Shown here: piece after piece, positions 15,301 to 22,500 of the stretch
Layout: each line of letters begins with the position of its first letter
Position numbering within the stretch: position 1 is the stretch's first letter
Source: Acidobacteriota bacterium
GTDB taxonomy: Bacteria > Acidobacteriota > Blastocatellia > Pyrinomonadales > Pyrinomonadaceae
Direction of reading: 5' to 3'
DNA length: 22,500 bases
Assembly (NCBI GenBank): GCA_023391155.1
Contig: JAEWBM010000099.1
Coordinates: 1 to 22,500, forward strand
Translations under genes and position numbers: made by a program
Notes under the pieces: model-generated
What the model was told of the DNA's origin: nothing
The model's database searches: none
The model's input: only the letters and a program-made list of their open reading frames with translations

Positions 15301-17395
15301 CTGGTTTGATCATGTTCACCCCGAAGATATTCATCTTGCCGCGAAGCCCTGGTTGCGTGCCGTAGCGGAGCGGTCTCATTACGATGTCGAATATCGGTTT
15401 AGACGGCGTGACGGCGAATATCGCTGGTTCCGCGTTCAGGGCCAACCGATGCTCGACCAAAATGGTGAGATCACCACCTGGTACGGTACGGCGATCGATG
15501 TCCATGATTCCAAGGAACTCGAAAGAAACGCCACGTCACTCGCTCAGCGGTTGACAAACACGCTCGAGAGTATTCGGGACGGATTCTTTACCTTAGACCG
15601 TGACTGGAATTTCACGTATTTGAACGCAGAGGCGGAAAAACTGCTTATGCGAAAGCGGGTCGACCTGATCGGCAGAAACATCTGGTCTGAATTCCCGGAG
15701 GCGGTCGGGGGCCCTGCGTATGAAAACTATCACCGCTCGATGAGCGATGAGGTTACGACCGAGTTCGAGTTTTATTTTGAACCGCTCGCAATGTGGTTTG
15801 CGGTTACGGCCTATCCTTCAGATGAAGGAATATCGGTATACTTTCGAGACGTGACAGCGATCAGAGAGCATCGTGAGAAAATGCGGCAGAGCGATGAACG
15901 TTTTCAGATGCTTGCCAAAGCCACCAACGATGCGATCTGGGACTGGGATTTTGCCAGCAAGAAGCTGTGGTGGAATGAGGGGATCGAGACCTTATTCGGC
16001 TATTCACGTGACGAATTGTCGTTCTCGATAGAAGAATGGGAGAAGATGGTCCACCCGGAGGATAGGGCGGCGGTACTCGAATCGCTCGAAGGCGCGATCG
16101 CCTCCGAGCGAGATTCGTGGACGCACGAGTACCGGTTCGCCCGCAAGGACGGAACATATGCTTACGTTCTCGATCGGGGATATCTGATCAAGGACGGTTC
16201 GGGGAAGCCGGTTCGGATGATCGGAGGAATGACTGATCTGACCGAAAGAAAAGACCTGGAAGCGAAACTCTTGCAGAGTCAAAAAATGGATGCGATCGGC
16301 CAGTTAGCCGGGGGTATCGCTCACGATTTCAACAACTTGCTTACCGTTATAAACGGCTACAGCGACCTGTTAATGCGATCGATGGTCGAGGAAACGCCCG
16401 ACCGGAAGAAGATCACTGCGATCCGTGACGCGGGGGAACGGGCAGCAAATCTCACTCGACAGATGCTCGCATTCGGCCGCAAACAGATACTGGCGCCGCG
16501 GGTCGTCGATCTAAACGAGATCGTTGACGGAATGAACAAACTTCTGAAGCGGCTGATCGGCGAAGATATCGATTTCCGCAACGAGTTCACCGAGAAATTG
16601 CCGCCGATCAAGGTGGACCCCGCACAGATCGAGCAGGTCGTTCTTAACCTCGCAGTGAACGCCAGGGACGCAATGCCCGAGGGAGGCTCTCTTACGATCC
16701 GCACCGGCGTTGAACGGGTGGGGGTGAAGCATCCTCTGGCCGGCACCGAACTGCTGCCCGGCGAATATACGACATTAACGGTAAGCGACACGGGCGTGGG
16801 TATTGATCCAAAGGTAATACACCGTATATTCGAGCCTTTCTTTACGACAAAACCTGCCGGCAAGGGCACCGGCCTGGGTCTTGCCACGGTTTTCGGCATC
16901 ATTAAGCAAAGCGGCGGCCACATTGCGGTTTCGAGTGAGGTGGGTGCCGGAACACGGTTCACCATATGGCTCCCCGCTGTCTCGGAGAGCGCGGTAAGCG
17001 AGACATCATCTGACGAAAGTCCGACCGGCGGAAGCGAAACTGTTTTGCTCGTTGAAGATGAAGAATCTGTCCGGCGTATTGCCAAACTGACGCTGGAGAC
17101 CTATGGATACAAGGTGATCGAAGCCCCGGAGGCGGACACGGCAAAAGATCTGTTTCGAAAAAGCGGGCCTATCGATATCGTGGTAAGCGATGTAATAATG
17201 CCGGGCATCAACGGCCGTGAGCTGGCCGAGCATTTCCGGGGCCTTAGGCCCGACATAAAGGTGCTGTACATAAGCGGCTATACCGACGATGCAGTTCTGG
17301 CACGCGGCATATCTGAATCACGAGACGCATTTCTTCAAAAGCCTTTCTCACCTCAGGCCATCGCTAAAGCTGTCAGATCGGTTTTGGACAACTAG
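12302..17395 (+). CDS. Multi-PAS/GAF hybrid sensor histidine kinase with receiver domain
   Basis: This 1697-residue protein has no membrane helix or signal peptide, so it senses in the cytoplasm. Domains in order are: PAS (10-128), weak GAF-like (148-262), GAF (280-440), seven more PAS modules (about 450-565, 575-692, 697-820, 830-945, 950-1070, 1078-1190, 1195-1318), HisKA with phospho-His1341 in GGIAHDFNNLL, HATPase_c, and a receiver. The ATPase has the N box NLAVNARDAM (1449-1458), SDTGVGI (1495-1501) and GKGTGLGL (1520-1527). The receiver has Asp1586, phosphoacceptor Asp1630, Ser1658 and Lys1680. All phosphotransfer residues are intact. There is no Hpt or DNA-binding domain and no response regulator next to it, so its output partner is elsewhere. 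The kinase type resembles PAS-rich hybrids that autophosphorylate and pass phosphate through their own receiver. The ATG has no Shine-Dalgarno. Confidence 0.96.
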   Translation: MSHSTHPDSIYIAALDSVPANIAIVDPEGNILAVNAAWLSFAAANGRKPGSCIGENYIDLCERSAPFALEAKPMANGICSVLSGEAPEFELEYPCDSPREKRWFRAVVTPLGQDHRNGAVITHINITAQRQAELARQRVTLDLEERVKELGGLYAISKLLRSDLTPSKKLFEQIVEILPPAMKHPHIAAARISLVGIEVQTPGYRPTPFSLKAPIRLSDGSLGEIEIVYLNAAPEEQEGPFLTEERSMLDSVAELLRLTFESSMASKRLRDSNRRFQIQLENIAELARSGMFASEGELPIETVTEVVSDTLEVERVSIWTHSKDRSRIISNDLFIRSDASHSSGTELLATDFPKYFEAVDANKLVVAHDALTNPITSEFAEAYLKPNDISSMLDAPVVIEGRVVGVVCLEHVGPQRIWTSDEQSFTYSVANLLSLALAERERRKSEAALERAQEIAHLGSWELDFSTGILSWSAETYRIFGIEPDVFGGTFEAFLARVHPDDQKILLDSQESALAGSDPIDLEHRIILPTGEVRWVHELGHMSRDMDGSPIKLTGTVRDITQSKLAADEIRAHQTLLSNAQRIGNMGAWSADPVAKTIDWSPEVYSIFGVDPANFHPTAENVFAMILEEDRHILRDALYRVNEEDHTFSAEYRIRRPDREIRWMFERGDAEFGTDGSQVRRIGLVMDITERKLAENSIRESEERFRTVFSNAATGIATTDLGGRFIDANPAYLKMLGYSLEELRSLSYKQLTHPDDLDKNVDGIEALIAGQIPNLNIEKRYLAKDGAVVWCQLGVSLKRDANGDPVGLIGIAEDVTRQVETEKALKHSRALAKFASTISRLGAWEVDSERNVTWSEETRKLYEAPEGFVPSVEEGLACYAPESRDEITRAFEICFTKGEPFDIETGLVTLKGNHRWVRVIGEPVKEKDGRIVGARGAIQDHTALREAQTSLAASEARFRQLAESMPIVVWTADPTGYLDYANHHVLRYTGLENIENLQKDWFDHVHPEDIHLAAKPWLRAVAERSHYDVEYRFRRRDGEYRWFRVQGQPMLDQNGEITTWYGTAIDVHDSKELERNATSLAQRLTNTLESIRDGFFTLDRDWNFTYLNAEAEKLLMRKRVDLIGRNIWSEFPEAVGGPAYENYHRSMSDEVTTEFEFYFEPLAMWFAVTAYPSDEGISVYFRDVTAIREHREKMRQSDERFQMLAKATNDAIWDWDFASKKLWWNEGIETLFGYSRDELSFSIEEWEKMVHPEDRAAVLESLEGAIASERDSWTHEYRFARKDGTYAYVLDRGYLIKDGSGKPVRMIGGMTDLTERKDLEAKLLQSQKMDAIGQLAGGIAHDFNNLLTVINGYSDLLMRSMVEETPDRKKITAIRDAGERAANLTRQMLAFGRKQILAPRVVDLNEIVDGMNKLLKRLIGEDIDFRNEFTEKLPPIKVDPAQIEQVVLNLAVNARDAMPEGGSLTIRTGVERVGVKHPLAGTELLPGEYTTLTVSDTGVGIDPKVIHRIFEPFFTTKPAGKGTGLGLATVFGIIKQSGGHIAVSSEVGAGTRFTIWLPAVSESAVSETSSDESPTGGSETVLLVEDEESVRRIAKLTLETYGYKVIEAPEADTAKDLFRKSGPIDIVVSDVIMPGINGRELAEHFRGLRPDIKVLYISGYTDDAVLARGISESRDAFLQKPFSPQAIAKAVRSVLDN

Positions 17396-17441
17396 TACTC
17401 AGCAAAGGCAAAATCGCAACGGCCGGGCCGTCCCACGTTTA

Positions 17442-17479
17442 ACGGGCACGGTCCTTTTCGGCGCCGCGTTCGTGCCCGT
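17442..17479. repeat. Inverted repeat after the kinase gene
   Basis: ACGGGCACG (17442-17450) and CGTGCCCGT (17471-17479) form a perfect 9-base stem over a 20-base loop. It has no T-run on either side, so it is a weak terminator at best. It could instead be a structured leader or an operator for the next gene, whose ATG is at 17517. Confidence 0.45.
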
Positions 17480-17516
17480 CAATATTGGATCGGCGCCCGA
17501 GATTTGAAGGAGTGTT

Positions 17517-18017
17517 ATGGCATACGATGGTGAGATTCTTGATCAGTGCGGGCTGATCGAAATGGACTGCACGCGGGTCGCTGTGGTCGCGGTTAGCGGT
17601 TCCGGGCCAAACCTCTGCGGACATTTATTGATCGGCACCGGTGCGGGCGGAAATACAAATTACTTTCACGTTGCCGAGCTGCGGGGATATCCAAAATACA
17701 TGGTACCGGCCGGATACTCTCGGTACTTGAGTGAGAACGGAAAATCCGAATTACGCCGCCGGGTACTGAGTTTGCCCGATCCTGATGGGGCATCGATGTA
17801 TCTCGAAGAGCTTATGGCAAACAAGTGGACCTGGGGTGTGCTTCCCAATAATTGCGTCGCCTTCGTCGAAGAGGTGATCGCGGCGGGCGGCGGGACCTGG
17901 AGTTCGTATTCAAATTGCCCGGCTGCGGCAACCGCCGATTCGATCGAAACACGCGCGAACCGTTTTCTCAACACGCTAGAGAACGAGATCTACCGGCTTT
18001 ACGGGGTGCCGCGCTAG
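17517..18017 (+). CDS. Protein of unknown function with an NNC motif
   Basis: This 166-residue soluble protein has no signal peptide or membrane helix. The start is well supported by AAGGAG four bases ahead of the ATG. I do not recognise the family. A possible hydrolase layout is visible: His36 in CGHLLIGTG, a His51 in NTNYFHVAELRGYP, and Cys113 in LPNNCVAFVEEVIAAGGG. His-before-Cys order with an Asn-Cys phrase at the start of a helix is reminiscent of circularly permuted NlpC/P60 and LRAT-like thiol enzymes, but this is weak. Other cysteines are at 11, 18, 34 and 134. It follows the kinase by 121 bases in the same direction, separated by an inverted repeat, and ends at a strong terminator. 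Confidence 0.8.
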   Translation: MAYDGEILDQCGLIEMDCTRVAVVAVSGSGPNLCGHLLIGTGAGGNTNYFHVAELRGYPKYMVPAGYSRYLSENGKSELRRRVLSLPDPDGASMYLEELMANKWTWGVLPNNCVAFVEEVIAAGGGTWSSYSNCPAAATADSIETRANRFLNTLENEIYRLYGVPR

Positions 18018-18038
18018 AACGTTGCTTCTACTAATACA

Positions 18039-18064
18039 AAAGCGGGCCATCGGAAGCCCGCTTT
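18039..18064. terminator. Bidirectional rho-independent terminator
   Basis: AAAGCGGGC (18039-18047) and GCCCGCTTT (18056-18064) form a perfect 9-base stem over an 8-base loop, with T-rich sequence on both sides. It lies between the convergent stops at 18017 and 18090 and fits both transcripts. Confidence 0.88.
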
Positions 18065-18089
18065 ATTAGTCTCCGAGACAGGACAAGGA

Positions 18090-18869
18090 TCAGAATTGTA
18101 CATCCTCGCCGACCATCATCTTCTTGGTCGAAAATTCAAACTTGCGCGGGAGGAGCGGTCCGTAACGGCGGTCCCGGCTCTTAAAGTCGTTGGACACCAC
18201 AAATTCAATGTCCTTGATCTCCGGCCTAACCAGCGCATTGCCGGCATCATCCAATCGCTTAAAGAAAAGTACCGCAGCGTCGCTTCCCCCCTTGGAAGGG
18301 GTGAATTGAAAAAGCTCACGCTCTTCGCCCTTGTCGTTAACCAGCTTTATATGGCCCTTCAGGTCTTCCAGGGTCAACGCCTGAAACATTCCGTCATCGA
18401 TCGATTGGCCGGATGCGTCAGTATACTTTGTGATCGTAACGACATAGTAGTCGTTGCAAATCGCGCAATCCAGGAAGATCTTCCGGGATTCATCAAACTG
18501 CGCCTTTTCTGCATCGGACATTTTGTCGTATTTGACCTGGATCTGCTGAAGCCGGACCATTGCCTGTCTGACAACGGGAGCCGAATGTAAACGAATTACG
18601 ATCGGGGGATTCCCGCCCGAACGTGAAACGCTGCCGGGATTGCCGCCGCCGCGATTCGCCGACTGCCCCTGCTCGCGGCGTACATTATCTGCCTCAGCAG
18701 CAGCCAGCCCTTCGATCGAGGTATATGTTTTCGCCCAGCCGGACTGAGTGGCGATCTTTTGAGCGTTTCGTTCGCTCCATTCGGTATATGGTTTTTTTAG
18801 GTCCTGGCCGCTCGCGGTTAATGCGCACATTGATAACACAACGGCGGTTGTTAGTGTGAAGATCTTCAT
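18090..18869 (-). CDS. Secreted protein of unknown function with CxxC motif
   Basis: This 259-residue protein begins with a signal peptide (MKIFTLTTAVVLSMCALTASG, cleavage near residue 21). The mature start DLKKPYTEWSERNAQKIATQSGWAKTY follows a pattern (a Trp, about a dozen residues, then S-[PG]-W-A) that I associate with secreted acidobacterial proteins of unknown role. A Gly/Asn-rich linker (about 66-90) separates it from the rest. The central helical part ends with a Cys-x2-Cys pair in LDCAICNDYYVVTI (about 133-146), which in the periplasm could form a disulfide or bind a metal. No catalytic motif was found. The start is supported by GGAG eight bases ahead of the ATG at 18869. It stands alone between rimO and a shared terminator. 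Confidence 0.86.
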   Translation of the reverse strand: MKIFTLTTAVVLSMCALTASGQDLKKPYTEWSERNAQKIATQSGWAKTYTSIEGLAAAEADNVRREQGQSANRGGGNPGSVSRSGGNPPIVIRLHSAPVVRQAMVRLQQIQVKYDKMSDAEKAQFDESRKIFLDCAICNDYYVVTITKYTDASGQSIDDGMFQALTLEDLKGHIKLVNDKGEERELFQFTPSKGGSDAAVLFFKRLDDAGNALVRPEIKDIEFVVSNDFKSRDRRYGPLLPRKFEFSTKKMMVGEDVQF

Positions 18870-18899
18870 TTAATTACTCCGAAATTTTAGTTAAGAGAA

Positions 18900-18919
18900 A
18901 TTTCTATTTTATCAGAAAT
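18900..18919 (-). terminator. Weak AT-rich hairpin downstream of rimO
   Basis: ATTTCT (18900-18905) and AGAAAT (18914-18919) can pair over an 8-base loop, followed leftward by TTCTCTT. It lies 29 bases after the rimO stop. The stem is short and AT-rich and overlaps the zone where the next gene's promoter must be, so the call is tentative. Confidence 0.25.
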
Positions 18920-18947
18920 ATTATGAATAAGTGGGGCGCGCAGAGCA

Positions 18948-20300
18948 TCATGCCACGATCTCCCCGACTAAGTCGTAATCGTGTGCCTCCGTTATCCGGA
19001 CATTATATATCGCCCCGATCCGGGGCTCGAGGGCGTCGGGTATGTCGTTGATAAGAATATAGCCGTCGATCTCTTGTGCCTGCCCCTGGAATCGGCCCTG
19101 GAACAGGAGGTCCGATTCCCTTGAGAGCCCTTCGAAAATTACCGGAAAAGTTTTGCCGATCTTTGATCGATTCAGCTGGCGGCTGATCTTAGCCTGCTCC
19201 TTCATCAGCCGATTGCGTCTATGCTTAGCCACCTTCGGATCAACCTTGTTCGGGAGATCAAACGCCGGAGTTCCCTCTTCATCTGAGTATGTGAATACCC
19301 CGACATTATCAAATCGGCAGTTCCGAACAAAAGCGATCAGCTCTTCGAAATCTTCTTCGGTCTCGCCCGGGAAGCCGGTGATGAACGTTGTGCGGATCGT
19401 TATCCCCGGGACGCGCTCCCGAACGCGGGCGATAAGCCTTTCCAACGATTCACGCGTCCCGCCGCGTTTCATAAGTTTTAAGACATTCCGCGACGCGTGC
19501 TGCAGCGGCATATCCAGATACTTTACTGCTTTCGGTGTTTCGGCGATCGCCGCTAAAAAGGCGTCTGAAATATGGGTCGGATAAGCATACATCACGCGGA
19601 TCCACTCGATTCCCTCCATCTCACCCAAGGCCCTGATAAGCGATGCCAAGAGGTCCACCTCGCCGAGGTCCTCGCCATAGCGCGATGAGTCCTGTGCAAT
19701 GAGCACGACCTCTTTCACACCCTGCTCCGCTAAGTTTCGGGCCTCTTCTATCACGGATCCGAACCGCCTCGACCTGAAGGAGCCGCGCATGCCCGGTATC
19801 GAGCAAAATGCACAAGGGCGGTCACACCCCTCAGCGATCTTGATAAACGCGGTGTGCGATTCGGTCGCACGGAATCGCGGGGTATCGAAATCGTAAAGGT
19901 AGGTCGCAGTCTTGTTGCCGATCGGCAAAAGCGGCAGCTCGCGGAAGTTCTTCGTTTCGTCTGCGGCGTCCAGAATGCGATCGACCTCGTTCGTACCAAT
20001 GAAGGCATCAACCTCCGGCAGTTCCTTGATCAGGTCATCGCGATAGCGTTCGACAAGGCAGCCCGCAACGACCACACGGCGAGTCTTGCCGGCGGCTTTT
20101 AGCGCGGTGGCCTCGAGAATAGCATCGATGGATTCCTGCTTTGCCGACTCAATGAATCCGCAAGTGTTCACCACGACCGTGTCGGCCGCGTCGGCATCAT
20201 TTGTAATTTCATAGCCGGACTCGGCAAGACGGCCCATCATCACCTCGCTGTCAACAAGGTTCTTCGGACATCCGAGACTGACAAATCCTACTTTTTTCAT
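18948..20300 (-). CDS. rimO: Ribosomal protein S12 methylthiotransferase RimO
   Basis: This 450-residue radical-SAM enzyme adds a methylthio group to an aspartate of ribosomal protein S12. The N-terminal UPF0004 domain starts VGFVSLGCPKNLVDSE, the phrase that marks RimO, and carries the auxiliary-cluster cysteines Cys11, Cys47 and Cys81. The radical-SAM cluster is Cys159, Cys163 and Cys166 in EGCDRPCAFCSIP. FITGFPGET and FTYSDEEGTPAF are family landmarks, and a TRAM domain forms the end (about 385-450). Length is typical. The GCPKNLVDSE start and the S12-type motifs favour RimO over the tRNA enzyme MiaB. It lies 19 bases after the transglutaminase gene on the same strand and is probably co-transcribed with it. 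Confidence 0.98.
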   Translation of the reverse strand: MKKVGFVSLGCPKNLVDSEVMMGRLAESGYEITNDADAADTVVVNTCGFIESAKQESIDAILEATALKAAGKTRRVVVAGCLVERYRDDLIKELPEVDAFIGTNEVDRILDAADETKNFRELPLLPIGNKTATYLYDFDTPRFRATESHTAFIKIAEGCDRPCAFCSIPGMRGSFRSRRFGSVIEEARNLAEQGVKEVVLIAQDSSRYGEDLGEVDLLASLIRALGEMEGIEWIRVMYAYPTHISDAFLAAIAETPKAVKYLDMPLQHASRNVLKLMKRGGTRESLERLIARVRERVPGITIRTTFITGFPGETEEDFEELIAFVRNCRFDNVGVFTYSDEEGTPAFDLPNKVDPKVAKHRRNRLMKEQAKISRQLNRSKIGKTFPVIFEGLSRESDLLFQGRFQGQAQEIDGYILINDIPDALEPRIGAIYNVRITEAHDYDLVGEIVA

Positions 20301-20319
20301 ATCGCTTTTCCGAACCGGT

Positions 20320-22494
20320 TTATGTTCGCGGTTCGTTGCCTTTCATTCGCTCGAGCCACTCGTCAATATCCGTCGCTTCTTCCCGTGAGAGCGGCCGATC
20401 GCCAAAACGCACGCCGTTATATTTTTTAGCCAAAAGGACCGCTTCCGGCATTCCGACGGCATAGGCAAATTCCAATGGTGTCTGGTGCGGCTGCCGCACA
20501 ATGCCTTTGCTTGCCAATACTGCCTCCATCCTCAAATAAAACTCGACTGTGGATGCGGCCCGCCCGCCGCGAAGCCTGCCCTTGAGCCGGCGGAGAATCC
20601 CCATTGATCGTACACGCCGCCAAAACCAGAGGCCAAAAGCCGCCACTCCCACGATTGCCGCCAGCATCGCGGTGCCGTAGCCGGCCGCCACCAAGCTCGC
20701 TCGGGCCCCTGCGTCACCCTTTAGCTGGCTCCACCATGCGGCGATCGCATCCTGAACCTCCCGCAGTACCCCGGTCGCTCTTTCATTGTAGTCCGCCGCA
20801 CTTCGGCGAACCGAGGTGAAAAGCGATTGCTGCTCCTGATTATCGAACGCGACAAAATACTGTATCCAGAACATCTCGAGAGCATCAATATAACGGCCAA
20901 AAAAGGCGGTCATACCGATCGTGCCCATCGAGAGATTTTGTCCCGCCGCCGGGGTAGGGTCGAACGGGATCCAAACATCCTCTTCGGGAAAATAGACTTC
21001 GACCCACGAATGGGCGTTCAGTTGGCGGACGACAAACACGTCGGCGGTCTCGTTATATTCGCCTCGCTGAAACCCGTTGACTACACGCGTGGCAATTCCC
21101 TGCGTCCTCAGCATCACGGCCATAGCGGTTGCGAAATATTCACAGTGACCCGCGCGAACGTTGAACAGAAAATCTGCAAGCGGCTGGTCTCCACCCGCAC
21201 GCATCTCGAGGGTGTACGCATACTGCGTTTGAAGGTGACGCTCGATCGCCGCAGCCGCATCGTACCGATTTGCAGCAGTGCCTGTCACCTCGGCAGCCAG
21301 ATCTCCGATCCTCGGATCGAGATCATCCGGGAGCTGCAAGTACATCGACGATTCGCGGCTGTATCGGCCGCCGTCACGCCGCAGCACGTCAGGATCGGGC
21401 AGCGAGGTCTCGGAAAGGACCTTGTAAGTTATCCTCTCGCCTCGGGAATGAAACGAAAGCGAATCATGCTGGTCCTTAAACAGTACCGGAAAATTCCCTT
21501 GGATCCCCACAGCGCGCGGCAAGACGAAAAGAACCTGTGAATCGATAGGTTCAAGATAGAAGGTCTGCAGCAGCAGCCCTTCTCTCCCGGTCAGATAATC
21601 GACCTGGATGACATCGCGTTCGCCTTTTTCCCTCACCTCACGAAAGCCCGAGCGCGACTTTCGCCAGCTAAAATTGTCAAAATGATCAAGCGCCAGGCCC
21701 CGCCATTTCAGTTCGTCGTTGCCCCGAGACGGGTCGTCGAGCCTGACCCGCATCACGACCGCATCGTTCTGCTGAATGCGGCCGATGTTGCCAAGCCTCA
21801 CCGTATCCGCAAATCCGGAAGATGTAGAGGGCCCGTTTTGTCCGCCGATCCCCGCTCCGCCGACACGCGGCAGCATAAAGAACATCGGAACCGCGATAAG
21901 TATCATCGCAAGGATCAAACCGGCTGCCGCCATGGGGAGCCGCGAGACGGGGAGCCGAGGACGGAGGTCCTTATTCGGTGCCGGCCCCTTGGCGGCCATC
22001 GAATCCGCAACGCTCGCCTCGCTCCGCCTGATCTCGAATACGATGATGGTCGAGACCATCACAAAGACGTAGGCGATAAACGTTCCCAGATAAAGAGCAC
22101 TGATGCTCATACCCGCCGCGAGAAGCACCTGGAAGAACGCCATCACGTAGAGAAAGATCCAGTCGCGATCGGATTTTCTCTGCAGCAGCTTTATCGCCGT
22201 CAGGGTCAGAATGAGCCGTGCCAAGATGCCCGGCAGAAGCGTATCGCTCCCGCCCAATTCAAAGAACCTCATCCGCCAGAGAAGATAGTAAACCGGCATC
22301 GCAACGACGATCAAAACCGTTCCGGCCCGCTCCGAGATCTGCCACCGGCTATCCTCTACCAGCCACGCGAGAAGCATCGTACCGGCAAACAGCGCCGTTC
22401 CCGCGATGCCAAAGGTGCCCGTTATCCAAAGAGATGCAAACCCGCAAAAGACTGCGGCGTATGACAGCACCCTGAATAGCGTTTCAAAATTCAT
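20320..22494 (-). CDS. TgpA-type membrane transglutaminase-like protein (DUF3488/DUF4129)
   Basis: This 724-residue protein has an N-terminal membrane domain with about seven helices within residues 8-210 (DUF3488 type), then a large periplasmic part, another helix at about 604-626 and a cytoplasmic tail. The transglutaminase-like triad is intact: Cys451 in RAGHCEYFATAMAVMLR, His495 in NAHSWVEVYF and Asp512 in WIPFDPTP. The tail at about 647-680 (VEFYLRMEAVL...QTPLEFA) matches DUF4129. The family is named after P. aeruginosa TgpA, an essential inner-membrane protein with periplasmic transglutaminase activity; its natural substrate is not clear. In many genomes it follows moxR ATPase and DUF58 genes, which would lie just right of the window. 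Only six bases precede the ATG, so a longer start cannot be excluded. Confidence 0.95.
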   Translation of the reverse strand: MNFETLFRVLSYAAVFCGFASLWITGTFGIAGTALFAGTMLLAWLVEDSRWQISERAGTVLIVVAMPVYYLLWRMRFFELGGSDTLLPGILARLILTLTAIKLLQRKSDRDWIFLYVMAFFQVLLAAGMSISALYLGTFIAYVFVMVSTIIVFEIRRSEASVADSMAAKGPAPNKDLRPRLPVSRLPMAAAGLILAMILIAVPMFFMLPRVGGAGIGGQNGPSTSSGFADTVRLGNIGRIQQNDAVVMRVRLDDPSRGNDELKWRGLALDHFDNFSWRKSRSGFREVREKGERDVIQVDYLTGREGLLLQTFYLEPIDSQVLFVLPRAVGIQGNFPVLFKDQHDSLSFHSRGERITYKVLSETSLPDPDVLRRDGGRYSRESSMYLQLPDDLDPRIGDLAAEVTGTAANRYDAAAAIERHLQTQYAYTLEMRAGGDQPLADFLFNVRAGHCEYFATAMAVMLRTQGIATRVVNGFQRGEYNETADVFVVRQLNAHSWVEVYFPEEDVWIPFDPTPAAGQNLSMGTIGMTAFFGRYIDALEMFWIQYFVAFDNQEQQSLFTSVRRSAADYNERATGVLREVQDAIAAWWSQLKGDAGARASLVAAGYGTAMLAAIVGVAAFGLWFWRRVRSMGILRRLKGRLRGGRAASTVEFYLRMEAVLASKGIVRQPHQTPLEFAYAVGMPEAVLLAKKYNGVRFGDRPLSREEATDIDEWLERMKGNEPRT

Positions 22495-22500
22495 CGGTCG

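Noticed and set aside
16357..17085. 242-codon leftward frame inside the kinase gene
   Set aside because: It is antisense to the conserved HisKA and ATPase domains and is rich in Ser, Arg and Pro without any motif.
20827..22464. Two long rightward frames (237 and 260 codons) opposite the transglutaminase gene
   Set aside because: Both lie wholly within a gene with an intact catalytic triad and membrane domain; compositions are typical of antisense reading.

Overview
The window is a dense, unbroken stretch of bacterial chromosome. Seventeen complete protein genes and one partial one cover almost all of it. No rRNA, tRNA, CRISPR array, insertion sequence or phage gene was seen. The gene mix suggests a Gram-negative-type, menaquinone-using, free-living heterotroph, most likely an acidobacterium of the Blastocatellia type. 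Pointers are a zinc-ribbon/TonB_C fusion protein, menaquinone methylation, a bacilliredoxin-like YtxJ protein, large secreted M16- and M28-type proteins and a very large multi-PAS hybrid kinase. The taxonomic placement is inference from gene content, not a measured result.

Left part (1-5900). A surface-polysaccharide type DegT/DnrJ/EryC1 aminotransferase runs leftwards and overlaps the GTG start of a membrane-anchored TPR protein that leaves the window. Divergent from it is nth (endonuclease III), whose 3' end overlaps the convergent menG (demethylmenaquinone methyltransferase). menG is translationally coupled to an upstream gene for a secreted M16-fold protein that has lost its zinc-binding motif. 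A well-formed promoter then drives a rightward gene for a zinc-ribbon/TonB protein, closed by a strong terminator that may work in both directions.

Middle part (5900-10300). Six leftward genes form a probable operon behind a good sigma70-type promoter at 10265-10292: glgP (alpha-glucan phosphorylase), a multi-pass membrane protein, ytxJ, a DUF971 protein with a CPCxxC motif, a small four-cysteine protein and an acidic DUF6335-like protein. The first four are overlapping or nearly so, which suggests co-translation of glycogen breakdown with a small thiol/metal module.

Right part (10300-22500). A secreted M28 zinc peptidase faces away from a 1697-residue hybrid histidine kinase with about eight PAS and two GAF-like modules. 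Their 362-base shared upstream region holds a candidate promoter and a pair of direct repeats spaced 21 bases apart. A small protein of unknown function with an Asn-Asn-Cys motif follows the kinase. It converges on a secreted protein of unknown function across a bidirectional terminator. The window closes with rimO behind a TgpA-type membrane transglutaminase, both leftward and 19 bases apart.

Most of the region is ordinary core and accessory housekeeping. The items most worth a second look are the kinase and its upstream repeats, the glgP-ytxJ-DUF971 module, the catalytically dead M16 homologue coupled to menG, and the unassigned thiol-hydrolase-like small protein.
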